Below, piece by piece: positions 1-8,427 of a DNA stretch of 64,000 nt. The notes beneath the pieces are model-generated. The model searched no databases, was not told the DNA's origin, and saw only the letters and a program-made list of their open reading frames with translations. Each line of letters opens with the position of its first letter. The first letter of the stretch is position 1. Position numbers and translations under genes: made by a program. Source of the DNA: Nonlabens marinus S1-08. Its GTDB lineage: Bacteria > Bacteroidota > Bacteroidia > Flavobacteriales > Flavobacteriaceae. Location of the stretch: NCBI RefSeq assembly GCF_000831385.1, contig NZ_AP014548.1:1328501-1392500 (forward strand). Reading direction: 5' to 3'.

Positions 1-365
1 TCGCCTGTTTTTTGTTCCTCTAGCAGCGTTACAAAATGGGCATTACCATCATTTCTTACTTTCAACTCCCTATCGTTTTGTACCACTTTAAGAATGGTTA
101 AAGGTTCTTGTAGATCGACTTGCAACACCTGGTAAGGCTCTAAGACCTGGTAATGAATCACGTTAGAACCTGAGATAAACTTCTCGTCTGGTTGCACTTT
201 TACATTGAGGTCGTAATAGGTTATGTCCCACCAGGCACGCTCTGGCGTGATGGAACCACGTAGTGTATCCTGATGTGTGAATTGATCTCTGTCGGCTAGA
301 ATCTGGGCATTGATACCGCTGATAGTGGCAATTGTAAAGATTAGGGATGCAAATAATTTTCTCAT
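1..365 (-). CDS. M1 family metallopeptidase, N-terminal part (runs off the window)
   Basis: Only about the first 121 codons are inside the window; the gene continues past base 1. The ATG at 365 opens a signal peptide (MRKLFASLIFTIATISGINA, then Q), so the product is exported. The next segment, RAWWDITYYDLNVKVQPD and the following VIHYQ, looks like the start of the N-terminal beta-saddle domain of M1 gluzincin aminopeptidases. The zinc site HExxH would lie outside the window, so activity cannot be judged. The family call rests on this N-terminal pattern only. Confidence 0.75.
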   Translation of the reverse strand, partial: MRKLFASLIFTIATISGINAQILADRDQFTHQDTLRGSITPERAWWDITYYDLNVKVQPDEKFISGSNVIHYQVLEPYQVLQVDLQEPLTILKVVQNDRELKVRNDGNAHFVTLLEEQKTG

Positions 366-464
366 TTCAATAGGTATAACACAATCAACTAAATAATAAC
401 TTTTATGAATCTTTTCTTCTTTATAGTTGCTGACTAAGCTCGAAGCTTTATTTCTACTAACTAC

Positions 465-1472
465 TCAAAACCTGGAATACGCCTCTGAAACAGTAGTTGC
501 TCCTATTTTACCTTGTGGAGTAAAGAGTTTATCAAATCCTCGTCGGCCTTGTTCTGCATGATGTTTCCATAAAAAGCCGCCAGCAAACCACTCCTGATTC
601 CAGATCGTGTCATATTGTGCTTGTAACAACTGCTGTTGGGCCTGCTCGTTACTTTCCTGTGTCTCGTCAGCGCTCTTCCAGGGCTCTTTTCCGGCATAAT
701 CGGCACTGGTGTAGCCATATTCTGCAAAGAGAATTTTTTTATTATGCTTTCGCGAAAGCGAACTCAATTCATCCATCCAGGAACTCCAACCTGCTTTTGC
801 GGTGGCCACATCTGGTGTTTTTTGATCGCTTACGGGAAAGTAGGCGTCGATGCCTATGTAATCCATTTGATCCCAAAAAGGCACGTGTTTATAGCTGTCC
901 CAATTCCCGGCATACGTGAGTTTTCCTTTATAAACCGAACGAATCTTTTTGACAAGATCGTTCCAGTACTCAGGCCTAGCAGTGACGAAAGATTCCAGTT
1001 CAGTTCCTATGCAGAATATCTCTGTATTGGTTTGCTCAGCTACTTGAGCGTGATCCATTATGAATCGCTCGTAGGTGGCAGCAAGTGTGTCCCAGCGGCT
1101 TTCATCTGGCATTTCTATCGTTCCTGTGTATACTCCACGTCCTATCCAGATTTGTGGTTTGAGCATCACCCTTAAACCTTTAGAATGGAATATGTCAATA
1201 GTAGATTTAGTACCGGCTAATCGCTCGCCCCACCATTGCCGACTGCTATTGTAGTTCACTGCTGGGTTTTCCATGTCGCGCATAAAGCCGTAAGGATGAA
1301 CGGACACATAGTTAGCATTGTAATTTTTAATGGGCTGGACTACAGCGTCATTGATGGTATCGCGGGTTGCGACAAAGGAGATTCCTTTAATTAACTCTGG
1401 TGGTGTAGGCTTTTGAGCGTCGCAAGAGGAAAGAATAACCGCTGCAAAACATATAGAAATAAATAGCTTCAT
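465..1472 (-). CDS. GH113-like glycoside hydrolase (beta-mannanase type), lipoprotein
   Basis: Predicted surface or periplasmic lipoprotein: MKLFISICFAAVILSSC gives a lipobox with the Cys as acylation site. The body looks like a TIM-barrel hydrolase of the GH113 type: GTELE (Glu near residue 158, the expected acid/base) and FAEYGY (Glu near residue 251, the expected nucleophile). GH113 members cleave beta-1,4-mannan; that substrate is inferred from the family. An ATG at 1487 would add five residues; I chose 1472 for the more compact signal peptide. A TATATTTG box lies upstream at 1545-1552. Near residue 239 the dispersed palindrome is read as LSRK. No SusC/SusD pair is beside it. Confidence 0.75.
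   Translation of the reverse strand: MKLFISICFAAVILSSCDAQKPTPPELIKGISFVATRDTINDAVVQPIKNYNANYVSVHPYGFMRDMENPAVNYNSSRQWWGERLAGTKSTIDIFHSKGLRVMLKPQIWIGRGVYTGTIEMPDESRWDTLAATYERFIMDHAQVAEQTNTEIFCIGTELESFVTARPEYWNDLVKKIRSVYKGKLTYAGNWDSYKHVPFWDQMDYIGIDAYFPVSDQKTPDVATAKAGWSSWMDELSSLSRKHNKKILFAEYGYTSADYAGKEPWKSADETQESNEQAQQQLLQAQYDTIWNQEWFAGGFLWKHHAEQGRRGFDKLFTPQGKIGATTVSEAYSRF
746..759. repeat. Dispersed palindrome GCTTTCGCGAAAGC, inside the GH113-like gene
   Basis: Exact 14-bp core, followed by GAACT on the plus strand. In the minus-strand gene it is read as LSRK, the only copy in that frame. Confidence 0.9.
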
Positions 1473-1544
1473 AAATTTCAACAGCATATGGAAAGGTTTA
1501 GTGCAGCAAACAATTGTATGATTTCATTCATAAAAATTGCTTTT

Positions 1545-1552
1545 CAAATATA
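1545..1552 (-). promoter_or_regulatory. Candidate -7 box TATATTTG for the GH113-like gene
   Basis: Matches the Bacteroidota -7 consensus TAnnTTTG on the minus strand, about 70 bases before the chosen ATG. No clear -33 element was assigned. Confidence 0.5.
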
Positions 1553-1578
1553 GCTTTCACAGATGAATCTGGCTTGAC

Positions 1579-2295
1579 TTATTTTCCATTAAGACTCCAA
1601 TCATAATCCATGTATTCAACCTTAAAACCATCAGGAATGGCATTTTCACGGTAGGTGTTTATATAAGCGGTCAGCGTTTGTTTTTTAGTAAAATCTGCAT
1701 TGTACCAGTCAAAGATCTTTGAAACGATTGCCTTCTTTTCATGCATGTCTAGCTTAACAATCGCTGGATTGTTGATCGCCGCTTTAGTTTGTTTTTTTAA
1801 TAGAAACTCCACATTTTCTGCGGTAAATGGTTTTTCTTGTAATGGCGGGCAACTTACAGCACCACAAACCAAAACAAAATGTAAGCGAGCATCTGAGAAT
1901 TCTTTGAAAAGCATCTCTTTCTCTAGTTCATTCAGGGACACTTTCTTCTTTCCTAGCTCGTAATTTTTAGCGTCAAAAAAGTTATTGATGTCCATTACTG
2001 ATGCCGTAGGATAGGCATCCACAATTCCCTTGATGGTGAAAACATTGTAGGCATTGATGAATAATGCCTTGCGTTCATTGGCGTTAAGGCTAGCTAGATC
2101 TATATTCATTAAGGCGTTCAGAGCCGTGTTCAAGGTTTTAGAGTCTTTCTTGATGGCCGCGTAATCTACCTTACCGTTCATAACCCGTGCTTGAAACAAT
2201 TCCTTAGTAGCTGTATTAAATGTTGATAATTGCGCTTTCGCGAAAGCGAAACTCCCCAACATCACTACCATAAGCATTATATTCTTTAATTTCAT
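1579..2295 (-). CDS. DUF547 domain-containing secreted protein
   Basis: Signal peptide MKLKNIMLMVVMLGSFAFAKAQ, with cleavage expected before the Q. The mature part has the DUF547 pattern: NAYNVFTIKGIVD, then VCGAVSCPPL with two Cys, and a C-terminal IFDWYNADF. The family is common in Bacteroidota and has no firmly established reaction; some relatives look like cysteine-peptidase folds. The in-frame ATG at 2322 would add nine residues ahead of the signal peptide and is less likely. The palindrome encodes the end of the signal peptide (AFAKA). It stands alone, with gaps on both sides. Confidence 0.8.
   Translation of the reverse strand: MKLKNIMLMVVMLGSFAFAKAQLSTFNTATKELFQARVMNGKVDYAAIKKDSKTLNTALNALMNIDLASLNANERKALFINAYNVFTIKGIVDAYPTASVMDINNFFDAKNYELGKKKVSLNELEKEMLFKEFSDARLHFVLVCGAVSCPPLQEKPFTAENVEFLLKKQTKAAINNPAIVKLDMHEKKAIVSKIFDWYNADFTKKQTLTAYINTYRENAIPDGFKVEYMDYDWSLNGK
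2234..2247. repeat. Dispersed palindrome core, in the DUF547 signal peptide
   Basis: Exact GCTTTCGCGAAAGC, read on the minus strand as AFAKA right at the signal peptidase site. Confidence 0.9.
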
Positions 2296-2494
2296 AAATT
2301 GATTTTCTAGATTATTCACCATTCTCTAAATTACAATTATCAAGCCACTTCTTTGAATACTAGTTGGATGAAACGCTAGAATTAAAGCGTAGACCTTCCA
2401 AAAATCAATATGAGGTCATGCTACCCCATTCTTTTGATTTGTTGTTGTAGCTTTAAGGTCGCTAGGTCAATCATCAAAAAACCCGATAATTAAT

Positions 2495-3790
2495 ATGGAA
2501 CACATCGTTATCCTGGGTAACGGCATCGCAGGAATTACGGCCGCCCGACACATACGTAAATTGTCGGACAAGCGTATTACCGTGATCAGTGCAGAGACCG
2601 ATTATTTCTTCTCCCGCACCGCACTGATGTATGTTTACATGGGACATATGAAGTTTGAAAACACCCAGCCTTATGAGAACTGGTTTTGGGAAAAGAATCG
2701 GATTGATCTAAAACGTGGCTATGTCAAGCATGTTTATACAGATTCCAAAACCCTGTCTTTGGAAACCGGTGAGCAGTTCAAGTACGATAAACTGGTGCTG
2801 GCTACAGGTAGCATACCCAGCAAATATGGCTGGCCGGGAGAAAATATTCAAGGTGTCCAGGGTCTGGTTTCTAAACAGGATCTGGAAATGCTGGAAATCA
2901 ATGCGCCCAATAATGAAGTTTGTAAACGAGCGGTACTGATAGGTGGGGGTTTGATAGGAGTGGAGCTGTCAGAAATGTTACACACCCGAAAGATACCGGT
3001 CACTTTTCTGGTAAGGGAAGAAGGATTCTGGAGAGGAGTTTTACCTAAAGCTGACGCGAGTATGATCTCTGACCATATCATCTCTCATGGAATTGACCTG
3101 CGGCATGGAGAAGAACTGGAAGAAATTATAGGCGATGAAAATGGCCGGGTAAAAGCAATAAAAACAAAAAATGGTGAAACCATTGAGTGCAACCTCGTTG
3201 GGATTTGCACAGGTGTGCGACCACAAATAGGCTTTCTTGCCGGTAGCGGTATAGAAACAGATAAGGGAATTCTTGTAGATCGATATTTACAAACTAACAT
3301 TGAAGGTGTATACGCTATAGGTGATTGTGCCCAGCAACGCGAGCCGGTAGGGGAGCGCAAGGCAGTGGAAGCAGTCTGGTACACCAGTCGCATGATGGGA
3401 GAAACCCTGGCCCAGACTTTATGTGGTAATCCCATGAAGTGGATTCCGGGACCCTGGTTTAACAGCGCCAAGTTTATGGACATTGAATACCAGACTTATG
3501 GATGGGTGTGGAATGAACCTAAAGAAGGTCACGAACATTACCACTGGCAGGACGACAAGAATGAGCGTGCCATTACCATTGAATATGATGTAGCTTCCAG
3601 GACCTTTATAGGAATCAACACCTTTGGCATTCGTATGAAGCATGATGTGTTTGATAAATGGTTGCGGGATGGAGCGACTGTTGATGTCGTGATATCGCGT
3701 TTAAATGAATCTGCCTTTGATCCTGAATTTTATAAAAGCTGTTTTAAGACCATCAAAAAAGATTTCCAAGAACAAAAAACCACGTCCTAA
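2495..3790 (+). CDS. NAD(P)/FAD-dependent oxidoreductase (pyridine nucleotide-disulfide reductase superfamily)
   Basis: A 431-residue flavoprotein. FAD is bound by GNGIAG at residues 8-13; a second dinucleotide fold starts at GGGLIGVE near residue 150 for NAD(P)H; the C-terminal FAD contact is YAIGDC. It lacks a CxxxxC redox-active disulfide, so it resembles ferredoxin, rubredoxin or nitrite reductase-type flavoproteins. The polyferredoxin gene follows after 38 bases on the same strand, which suggests that this protein feeds electrons from NAD(P)H to the membrane iron-sulfur protein (inference). No signal peptide, so cytoplasmic. Confidence 0.85.
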   Translation: MEHIVILGNGIAGITAARHIRKLSDKRITVISAETDYFFSRTALMYVYMGHMKFENTQPYENWFWEKNRIDLKRGYVKHVYTDSKTLSLETGEQFKYDKLVLATGSIPSKYGWPGENIQGVQGLVSKQDLEMLEINAPNNEVCKRAVLIGGGLIGVELSEMLHTRKIPVTFLVREEGFWRGVLPKADASMISDHIISHGIDLRHGEELEEIIGDENGRVKAIKTKNGETIECNLVGICTGVRPQIGFLAGSGIETDKGILVDRYLQTNIEGVYAIGDCAQQREPVGERKAVEAVWYTSRMMGETLAQTLCGNPMKWIPGPWFNSAKFMDIEYQTYGWVWNEPKEGHEHYHWQDDKNERAITIEYDVASRTFIGINTFGIRMKHDVFDKWLRDGATVDVVISRLNESAFDPEFYKSCFKTIKKDFQEQKTTS

Positions 3791-3828
3791 CTTATAGGAT
3801 TTTAATCATTACATAAAGACCCAATTTT

Positions 3829-5742
3829 ATGTCCGACTTCCAGCGTAATATGTCACTCACCGGTGAACCACCCAAATCTCTGACTCCTGGTCAAAAGATC
3901 TCTACCGCAGTAGGTTTTTTCGGTTTGGCGGTTCTGATACTGGCTAACTTCAATGTGAATTTTCCTAATAAAACCTTATGGTTAACCATCGCGTTAAGCA
4001 GCATCCTTTTAGGGGTGATAGGTTTCTCTTGGGCTTCTTATGCAGGAAAAAATGCCGGTATCAAAAATGACGGCGTGATGTTCAAATCCTTTACCAGTCG
4101 TGGATTATTGGCATGGATTGGAATATTGACACTCAGCGGTTTTTATGTGATCCTTTATTTTTACCCTGAATATTTGGGTCTTGTACAAGATGGCGAGAAT
4201 ACTGGTGTTATCGCACTGTTTGATCCCTTATCCCAACTATTGAGTGGCCAACCTGCGAGCCAGTGGTTTGTTTACGGTGTTTTTTATACACTCGCCATAG
4301 TTTCTTTCGGGATAAAATTCATCTGGAAATACCGTCATAATAGGTATGAGATCATTCGTACCATAAGCGTGATGTTCTTTCAGACATCATTTGCTTTTAT
4401 GATACCGCAAATAATGATAAGCCTTAACCAACCTTATTATGATTTTAAGAACGTATGGCCTCTTAATTATGACCTGTTTGCCGGTTACCGACTGGATCAG
4501 TTTTTAAGTGCAGGAAACTTTGGGGTGGCCATGTTGATTTTTGGGGTGGCTTCTATATTAATTATCACACCTATTTTGACATTCAAATATGGAAAGCGCT
4601 GGTATTGCAGTTGGGTTTGTGGATGCGGTGGACTGGCCGAAACTGCCGGTGACCCATTCCGTCATTTGTCCAATAAAAAACTTTATGCCTGGAATATAGA
4701 GCGCTGGGTCGTTCACAGTGTGGTGGTATTTGTGGTGGTCATGACAACCGCAGTGGTTTATTCCTATTTAAAAGGAAACGAATCAGCTTCAAGTATAGGC
4801 TCCTGGAATGACTTTAGTGACAAAGTGGTTTTTATAGGTGCTCAGGATCAAAAACCCATACACGAGGTAGTCCTTGCCGCACAGGAAGCAGGTGCCTCCA
4901 GAGTGGTTTACGTAGATCGTTCAGAATCTGAAAGTCCCATAGAATTAGCATCTAAAGAAGATATCAACATTCCTTTTCATGTCGTTAATGAAGAGAATAA
5001 TGCTGGGAGTATTCAAAAAATTAAAGAACAGAAACAAGCGACCCTAGTTCCCGTGGATGAAAGCAAGTCTGCTTTTACTATTGTAGAAGGCACCCAAAGC
5101 GCCTTTTTTGACAATGTCTGGCTCAGTAAAGAAGCCTTTGTTTGGGGAGTTATTGGTTTATTGACCCTCATATTTGGCCTGGTTTTTATCTTTCGCAGGG
5201 ACCGGTTGGCTAAAGACGCTAAAATTGGCGCTATAGGCTATTTCGTCATCGTCATTGGGCTGCTGTTATTCACTTATTTTGACCCTTCGACTAACTTGTT
5301 TTTGTTTGAGTCCTGGAAACTCAATCAATTTTATGGCTTCCTCATTGGTGCCATTTTCTCTGGAGTGATTGGCACCGGCTTTTATCCCATTTTTGGAAAT
5401 CGGGTATGGTGCAGGTTTGGTTGTCCCATGGCAGCGATACTTGGCTTTCAGCAGCGTATGTTTTCGAGATTCCGCATTACTACTAATGGCGGGCAGTGCA
5501 TTTCCTGCGGGAATTGCTCAGTGTACTGTGAGATGGGAATTGATGTGCGGGCCTATGCTCAAAAGGGTGAAAATATCATACGTTCCAGCTGCGTGGGCTG
5601 TGGTATTTGTAGTGCGGTTTGCCCGCGTGGAGTTTTAAAGTTGGAAAACGGCCCTTTAGAAGGTCGCATCAACAGCGATGCGGTATTGCAGGGTCAGGAT
5701 CCAGATTTGATGGCCTTGTTGAGCAATAATAAAAATTCCTAA
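3829..5742 (+). CDS. Membrane polyferredoxin, NapH/NosR-like 4Fe-4S protein with an inserted soluble domain
   Basis: A 637-residue inner-membrane protein with several hydrophobic spans before and after a soluble segment. Cys motifs: CSWVCGC at 260-266, CRFGCP at 528-533 (CxxxCP as in NapH and NosR), then two ferredoxin clusters, CISCGNCSVYC at 557-567 and CVGCGICSAVC at 588-598. Known relatives move electrons across or along the membrane. Between spans, residues about 326-425 form a soluble alpha/beta-looking domain (VVFIGAQDQ and RVVYVDRSES) that I do not recognise. It lacks the N-terminal FMN domain of NosR. Likely partner: the flavoprotein encoded just upstream. Confidence 0.8.
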   Translation: MSDFQRNMSLTGEPPKSLTPGQKISTAVGFFGLAVLILANFNVNFPNKTLWLTIALSSILLGVIGFSWASYAGKNAGIKNDGVMFKSFTSRGLLAWIGILTLSGFYVILYFYPEYLGLVQDGENTGVIALFDPLSQLLSGQPASQWFVYGVFYTLAIVSFGIKFIWKYRHNRYEIIRTISVMFFQTSFAFMIPQIMISLNQPYYDFKNVWPLNYDLFAGYRLDQFLSAGNFGVAMLIFGVASILIITPILTFKYGKRWYCSWVCGCGGLAETAGDPFRHLSNKKLYAWNIERWVVHSVVVFVVVMTTAVVYSYLKGNESASSIGSWNDFSDKVVFIGAQDQKPIHEVVLAAQEAGASRVVYVDRSESESPIELASKEDINIPFHVVNEENNAGSIQKIKEQKQATLVPVDESKSAFTIVEGTQSAFFDNVWLSKEAFVWGVIGLLTLIFGLVFIFRRDRLAKDAKIGAIGYFVIVIGLLLFTYFDPSTNLFLFESWKLNQFYGFLIGAIFSGVIGTGFYPIFGNRVWCRFGCPMAAILGFQQRMFSRFRITTNGGQCISCGNCSVYCEMGIDVRAYAQKGENIIRSSCVGCGICSAVCPRGVLKLENGPLEGRINSDAVLQGQDPDLMALLSNNKNS

Positions 5743-6104
5743 TTTCTGATTATTGATTTGCTGTCACAAATCGTGATTGCCGATTTCACAAAAATCATAT
5801 AATTCTAATTGCTCGTCACGCAGTTGGAGTTTTGATAACTTTACTATACCTGGTCTTCGAGTGCCTCAGATCTCTCGTTTTAAACTAAATCGAGCATTGA
5901 GGCTTTCTAAACGCGGCTTTAGTTACTACATAATTGTCAACTGCGACTGTAAGCTGAATACTTATTACGCTTTCGCGCCCGCCTGCCGGCGGGCAGGAAA
6001 GCGAACTAATCCACCAACATTAAAAAAGTAGGAAAACAGCTCATTTTTTCTAACTTCCTTAACTGCAAGGCTTTGATTTAGTTCCTAAATTAGAAATAAA
6101 AATC
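5743..6104. other. Intergenic stretch with repeat fragments
   Basis: No convincing gene. It holds a 14-bp sequence TCGAGCATTGAGGC (5890-5903) also found downstream of pnp, and the interrupted palindrome at 5968-6003. The open frame across 5777-6031 has no family features and runs through the repeats. Confidence 0.6.
5968..6003. repeat. Dispersed palindrome split by a second GC-rich palindromic unit
   Basis: CGCTTTCGC at 5968-5976 and GAAAGCG at 5997-6003 are the two halves of the common palindrome. Between them are exactly 20 bases (5977-5996, GCCCGCCTGCCGGCGGGCAG). Deleting them restores the palindrome perfectly. The insert can pair as CCTGCC/GGCAGG or as GCCCGCC/GGCGGGC, and shares GCCTGCCGGC with the element at 51606-51625. 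Confidence 0.85.
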
Positions 6105-6842
6105 ATGAAAAAGACAGTCATAGTTACAGGAGCCGCGAGCGGATTGGGAAAAGCGATCGCGATGAGATTCGGCAAAGAAGGTTACAATGTCGTGGTTTCC
6201 GATATCGATAAAGACGATTCTGAAGAAGTGGTAAAAGCCATTAAAGAGGCTGGTGGATCATCCCATTTTATTAAAGCAGACGTTTCTAAAAAGTCGGAAT
6301 GTGAAACTTTGGTCGCTAAAACCGTAGAGAAATTTGGCGCGCTGCACGCAGCGGTCAACAATGCTGGAGTTAGTGGAGAAATGGCGCTGACGGCAGACTA
6401 TCCTCAAGAAAATTACGAAAAGGTCATTGCCATCAATCAAAACGGAGTCTTATATGGTTGCCAAGCGCAAATTCCAGCCATGTTAGAAGCTGGTGGTGGG
6501 GCGATCGTCAATATGTCTAGCATGCTAGGATCTGTTGGTTCTGCACAATCAGTAGCTTATGTTATGGCTAAACATGCGGTAGTTGGATTGACTAAAACTG
6601 CTGGGATCGAATATGCCAAAAAAGGAATACGTATCAATGCCGTAGGTCCAGGATATATCGAGACGCCATTATTAGAAGTGTTGGATGAAGAGCAAAGAGA
6701 ACAACTCGTTGAAGCGCATCCTATAGGCCGATTTGGAAAACCTGATGAGGTGGCAAACTTAGTCTACTGGCTCGCCAGCGATGAGGCAAGTTTCGTGAGC
6801 GGATCCTATCATGTTATTGATGGAGGTTATACGGCGAAATAG
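6105..6842 (+). CDS. SDR family oxidoreductase (short-chain dehydrogenase/reductase)
   Basis: A classical SDR of 245 residues. The cofactor motif TGAASGLG is at 8-15, NNAG stabilises the fold, and the catalytic Ser-Tyr-Lys set ends in YVMAK (Tyr152, Lys156). Asp33 and nearby acidic residues after the second strand (VSDID) favour NAD(H). The C-terminal end, PDEVANLVYWLASDEASFVSG, is typical of glucose 1-dehydrogenase and FabG-like relatives. The substrate cannot be read from the sequence. It is monocistronic, with a possible weak terminator just downstream. Confidence 0.85.
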   Translation: MKKTVIVTGAASGLGKAIAMRFGKEGYNVVVSDIDKDDSEEVVKAIKEAGGSSHFIKADVSKKSECETLVAKTVEKFGALHAAVNNAGVSGEMALTADYPQENYEKVIAINQNGVLYGCQAQIPAMLEAGGGAIVNMSSMLGSVGSAQSVAYVMAKHAVVGLTKTAGIEYAKKGIRINAVGPGYIETPLLEVLDEEQREQLVEAHPIGRFGKPDEVANLVYWLASDEASFVSGSYHVIDGGYTAK

Positions 6843-6866
6843 TAGCTGACGCTACAAATTTCAAAT

Positions 6867-6899
6867 TCCAAATTTTCAACCGAGGAATTGGATTTTTTT
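6867..6899 (+). terminator. Weak candidate terminator after the SDR gene
   Basis: TCCAA (6867-6871) can pair with TTGGA (6888-6892), followed by seven T. The stem is short and the loop long, so support is modest. Confidence 0.35.
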
Positions 6900-6918
6900 A
6901 ATTTTGATAATTGTCTAT

Positions 6919-6932
6919 GCTTTCGCGAAAGC
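6919..6932. repeat. Dispersed palindrome core, intergenic
   Basis: Exact GCTTTCGCGAAAGC followed by GAACT, about 30 bases before the start of the next gene. Confidence 0.9.
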
Positions 6933-6961
6933 GAACTGTATAATAGTTTATATTGATTGCA

Positions 6962-7363
6962 ATGAAATTCGTGATACTACTGTTTTTATTTTTTGGGATG
7001 GTTTGTTCTGCTCAAAAGGCAGATTATAGATCTACTCTAAAAAAGATGGATAGTTTGAATCAGGTTAAACTGGATACAGGTATTGACATGATGAGCACGG
7101 AACGGAGCTACTTTTTAGAACTTCACCAATTAATGAATGAAGTTTACCATGATCTTTTAAAACATAAAACCTCCCAAGATTTTGAAAAGGAGCAAATGGA
7201 ATGGTTGCAATTCTTTGAAGAAAAATCTATAAAAATATGGAAACCTATAAATGAGTCTGTGGAGAAAAATGAATGGTTAGGACTTGACGCACAATTGATA
7301 GTTTATGGACAACAGGCAGACCTTGTACATGAAAGAATCATAGTGTTGATCAATCAATTTTAA
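6962..7363 (+). CDS. Small secreted protein, possibly LprI/DUF1311-like
   Basis: A 133-residue protein with a signal peptide (MKFVILLFLFFGMVCSAQ). The mature part is highly charged and helical. The stretch LMNEVYHDLLKH followed by QMEWLQFFEEKSIKIW recalls the LprI-type pattern (a helix, then a W-containing helix) of periplasmic lysozyme-inhibitor-like proteins, but it lacks the usual Cys pair, so the match is weak. An upstream TTG at 6953 would add three residues; the ATG at 6962 is preferred. It converges with ypdA, nine bases from its stop. Confidence 0.6.
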   Translation: MKFVILLFLFFGMVCSAQKADYRSTLKKMDSLNQVKLDTGIDMMSTERSYFLELHQLMNEVYHDLLKHKTSQDFEKEQMEWLQFFEEKSIKIWKPINESVEKNEWLGLDAQLIVYGQQADLVHERIIVLINQF

Positions 7364-7372
7364 GATTTTAAT

Positions 7373-8347
7373 TTAAATAGTAGTTTTTCGTTTTCCTATC
7401 ATATCATCGATAATCATAGTAGCATGCACACGGCTGTTTTCAATAAACCATTTGTGGGTTTCCATACCTCCACAAATAACGCCAGCTAGATAAACACCTT
7501 CTACATTGGTTTCCATGGTCTCAGGATCATAATCCGGGATTTGTTTACTTCCTTGTAAATCTATTCCCATCATGTAGAGGAAATCAAAATTGGGTTGATA
7601 CCCGGTTAAAGCCACTACAAAATCGTTTTCCAGTTCGATGGTCTTGCCGTCATGGTCGATGGTGATTTGATTCTGTTGGATTTCTGTGATTTTTGAATTG
7701 AAATAGGCTTTGATCGCGCCTTCTTTGATGCGGTTTTCGATGTCTGGCTTTACCCAATATTTAACGCGATCACCAATCGCCTGCCCGCGCACGATCATGG
7801 TAACATCACCACCTTTACGGTAAATCTCGAGAGCTGCATCCACAGCGCTATTGCTAGCACCAACTATCGCGACCTTTTGAAAGGCATACAAATGCGGGTC
7901 ATTGTAGTAATGAGTGACCTTTTCAAGATCTTCACCTGGCACTTTTAGTTTGTTAGGAGTATCGTAAAACCCGGAGGCAATAATGATATGTTCAGCGGAA
8001 TAAGAACTTTTGTTTGTGATGACTTCATAATGCCCTTTTTTCTGGACTTTCTCCACTTTCTCAAAAAGGCGGATGTTCAGTTTATTGGAAGTGGCGATAC
8101 GGCGGTAATATTCCAGTGCTTCTTGCTTGCTGGGTTTAGCTTCTTTAGAAATAAATGGAATCCCATCGATCTCCAGTTTCTCACTGGTGGAGAAAAAGCG
8201 CATGTTTGCAGGGTAATTATAAAGCGAATTTACAAGAGGACCCTTTTCAATGACCACATAATCTAACCCTGCTTTTTGAGCCTCCAATGCACAGGCAATT
8301 CCAATAGGTCCTGCACCTATGATCAATACATCAAAAACGTTCTCCAT
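7373..8347 (-). CDS. ypdA: YpdA family putative bacillithiol disulfide reductase
   Basis: A 324-residue flavoprotein reductase. The FAD motif is GAGPIG near residues 11-16 and the NADPH fold starts at VAIVGASNSAVDAA; it ends with a GDC-equivalent segment, GVYLAGVICGG. The spacing and the early segment NYPANMRFFSTSEKLEI are characteristic of YpdA (Bdr), which reduces oxidised bacillithiol in Firmicutes and Bacteroidota. No CxxC is present, unlike thioredoxin reductase. The ATG at 8347 lies only six bases after a TACCTTTG box, so the mRNA may be leaderless. Confidence 0.9.
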   Translation of the reverse strand: MENVFDVLIIGAGPIGIACALEAQKAGLDYVVIEKGPLVNSLYNYPANMRFFSTSEKLEIDGIPFISKEAKPSKQEALEYYRRIATSNKLNIRLFEKVEKVQKKGHYEVITNKSSYSAEHIIIASGFYDTPNKLKVPGEDLEKVTHYYNDPHLYAFQKVAIVGASNSAVDAALEIYRKGGDVTMIVRGQAIGDRVKYWVKPDIENRIKEGAIKAYFNSKITEIQQNQITIDHDGKTIELENDFVVALTGYQPNFDFLYMMGIDLQGSKQIPDYDPETMETNVEGVYLAGVICGGMETHKWFIENSRVHATMIIDDMIGKRKTTI

Positions 8348-8352
8348 AAAAA

Positions 8353-8360
8353 CAAAGGTA
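8353..8360 (-). promoter_or_regulatory. Candidate -7 box TACCTTTG for ypdA
   Basis: TAnnTTTG on the minus strand, ending six bases before the ATG at 8347; this implies a start of transcription at or very near the start codon. Confidence 0.55.
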
Positions 8361-8427
8361 GGTGCTGCTCAAAACTTAAGTCAAAATTTAAACATAAACT
8401 GAAAATCTATATAGTAGAGAACAGGAC

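Noticed and set aside
617..1175. Plus-strand open frames across the GH113-like gene
   Set aside because: They have no family features and mirror a clear minus-strand gene with signal peptide and catalytic motifs.
3829..5742. The polyferredoxin as NosR or NapH proper
   Set aside because: No N-terminal FMN domain and no nos or nap genes nearby; extra inserted domain.
5777..6031. 84-codon open frame in the gap before the SDR gene
   Set aside because: Runs through repeat fragments and the interrupted palindrome, low-complexity and without any family pattern.
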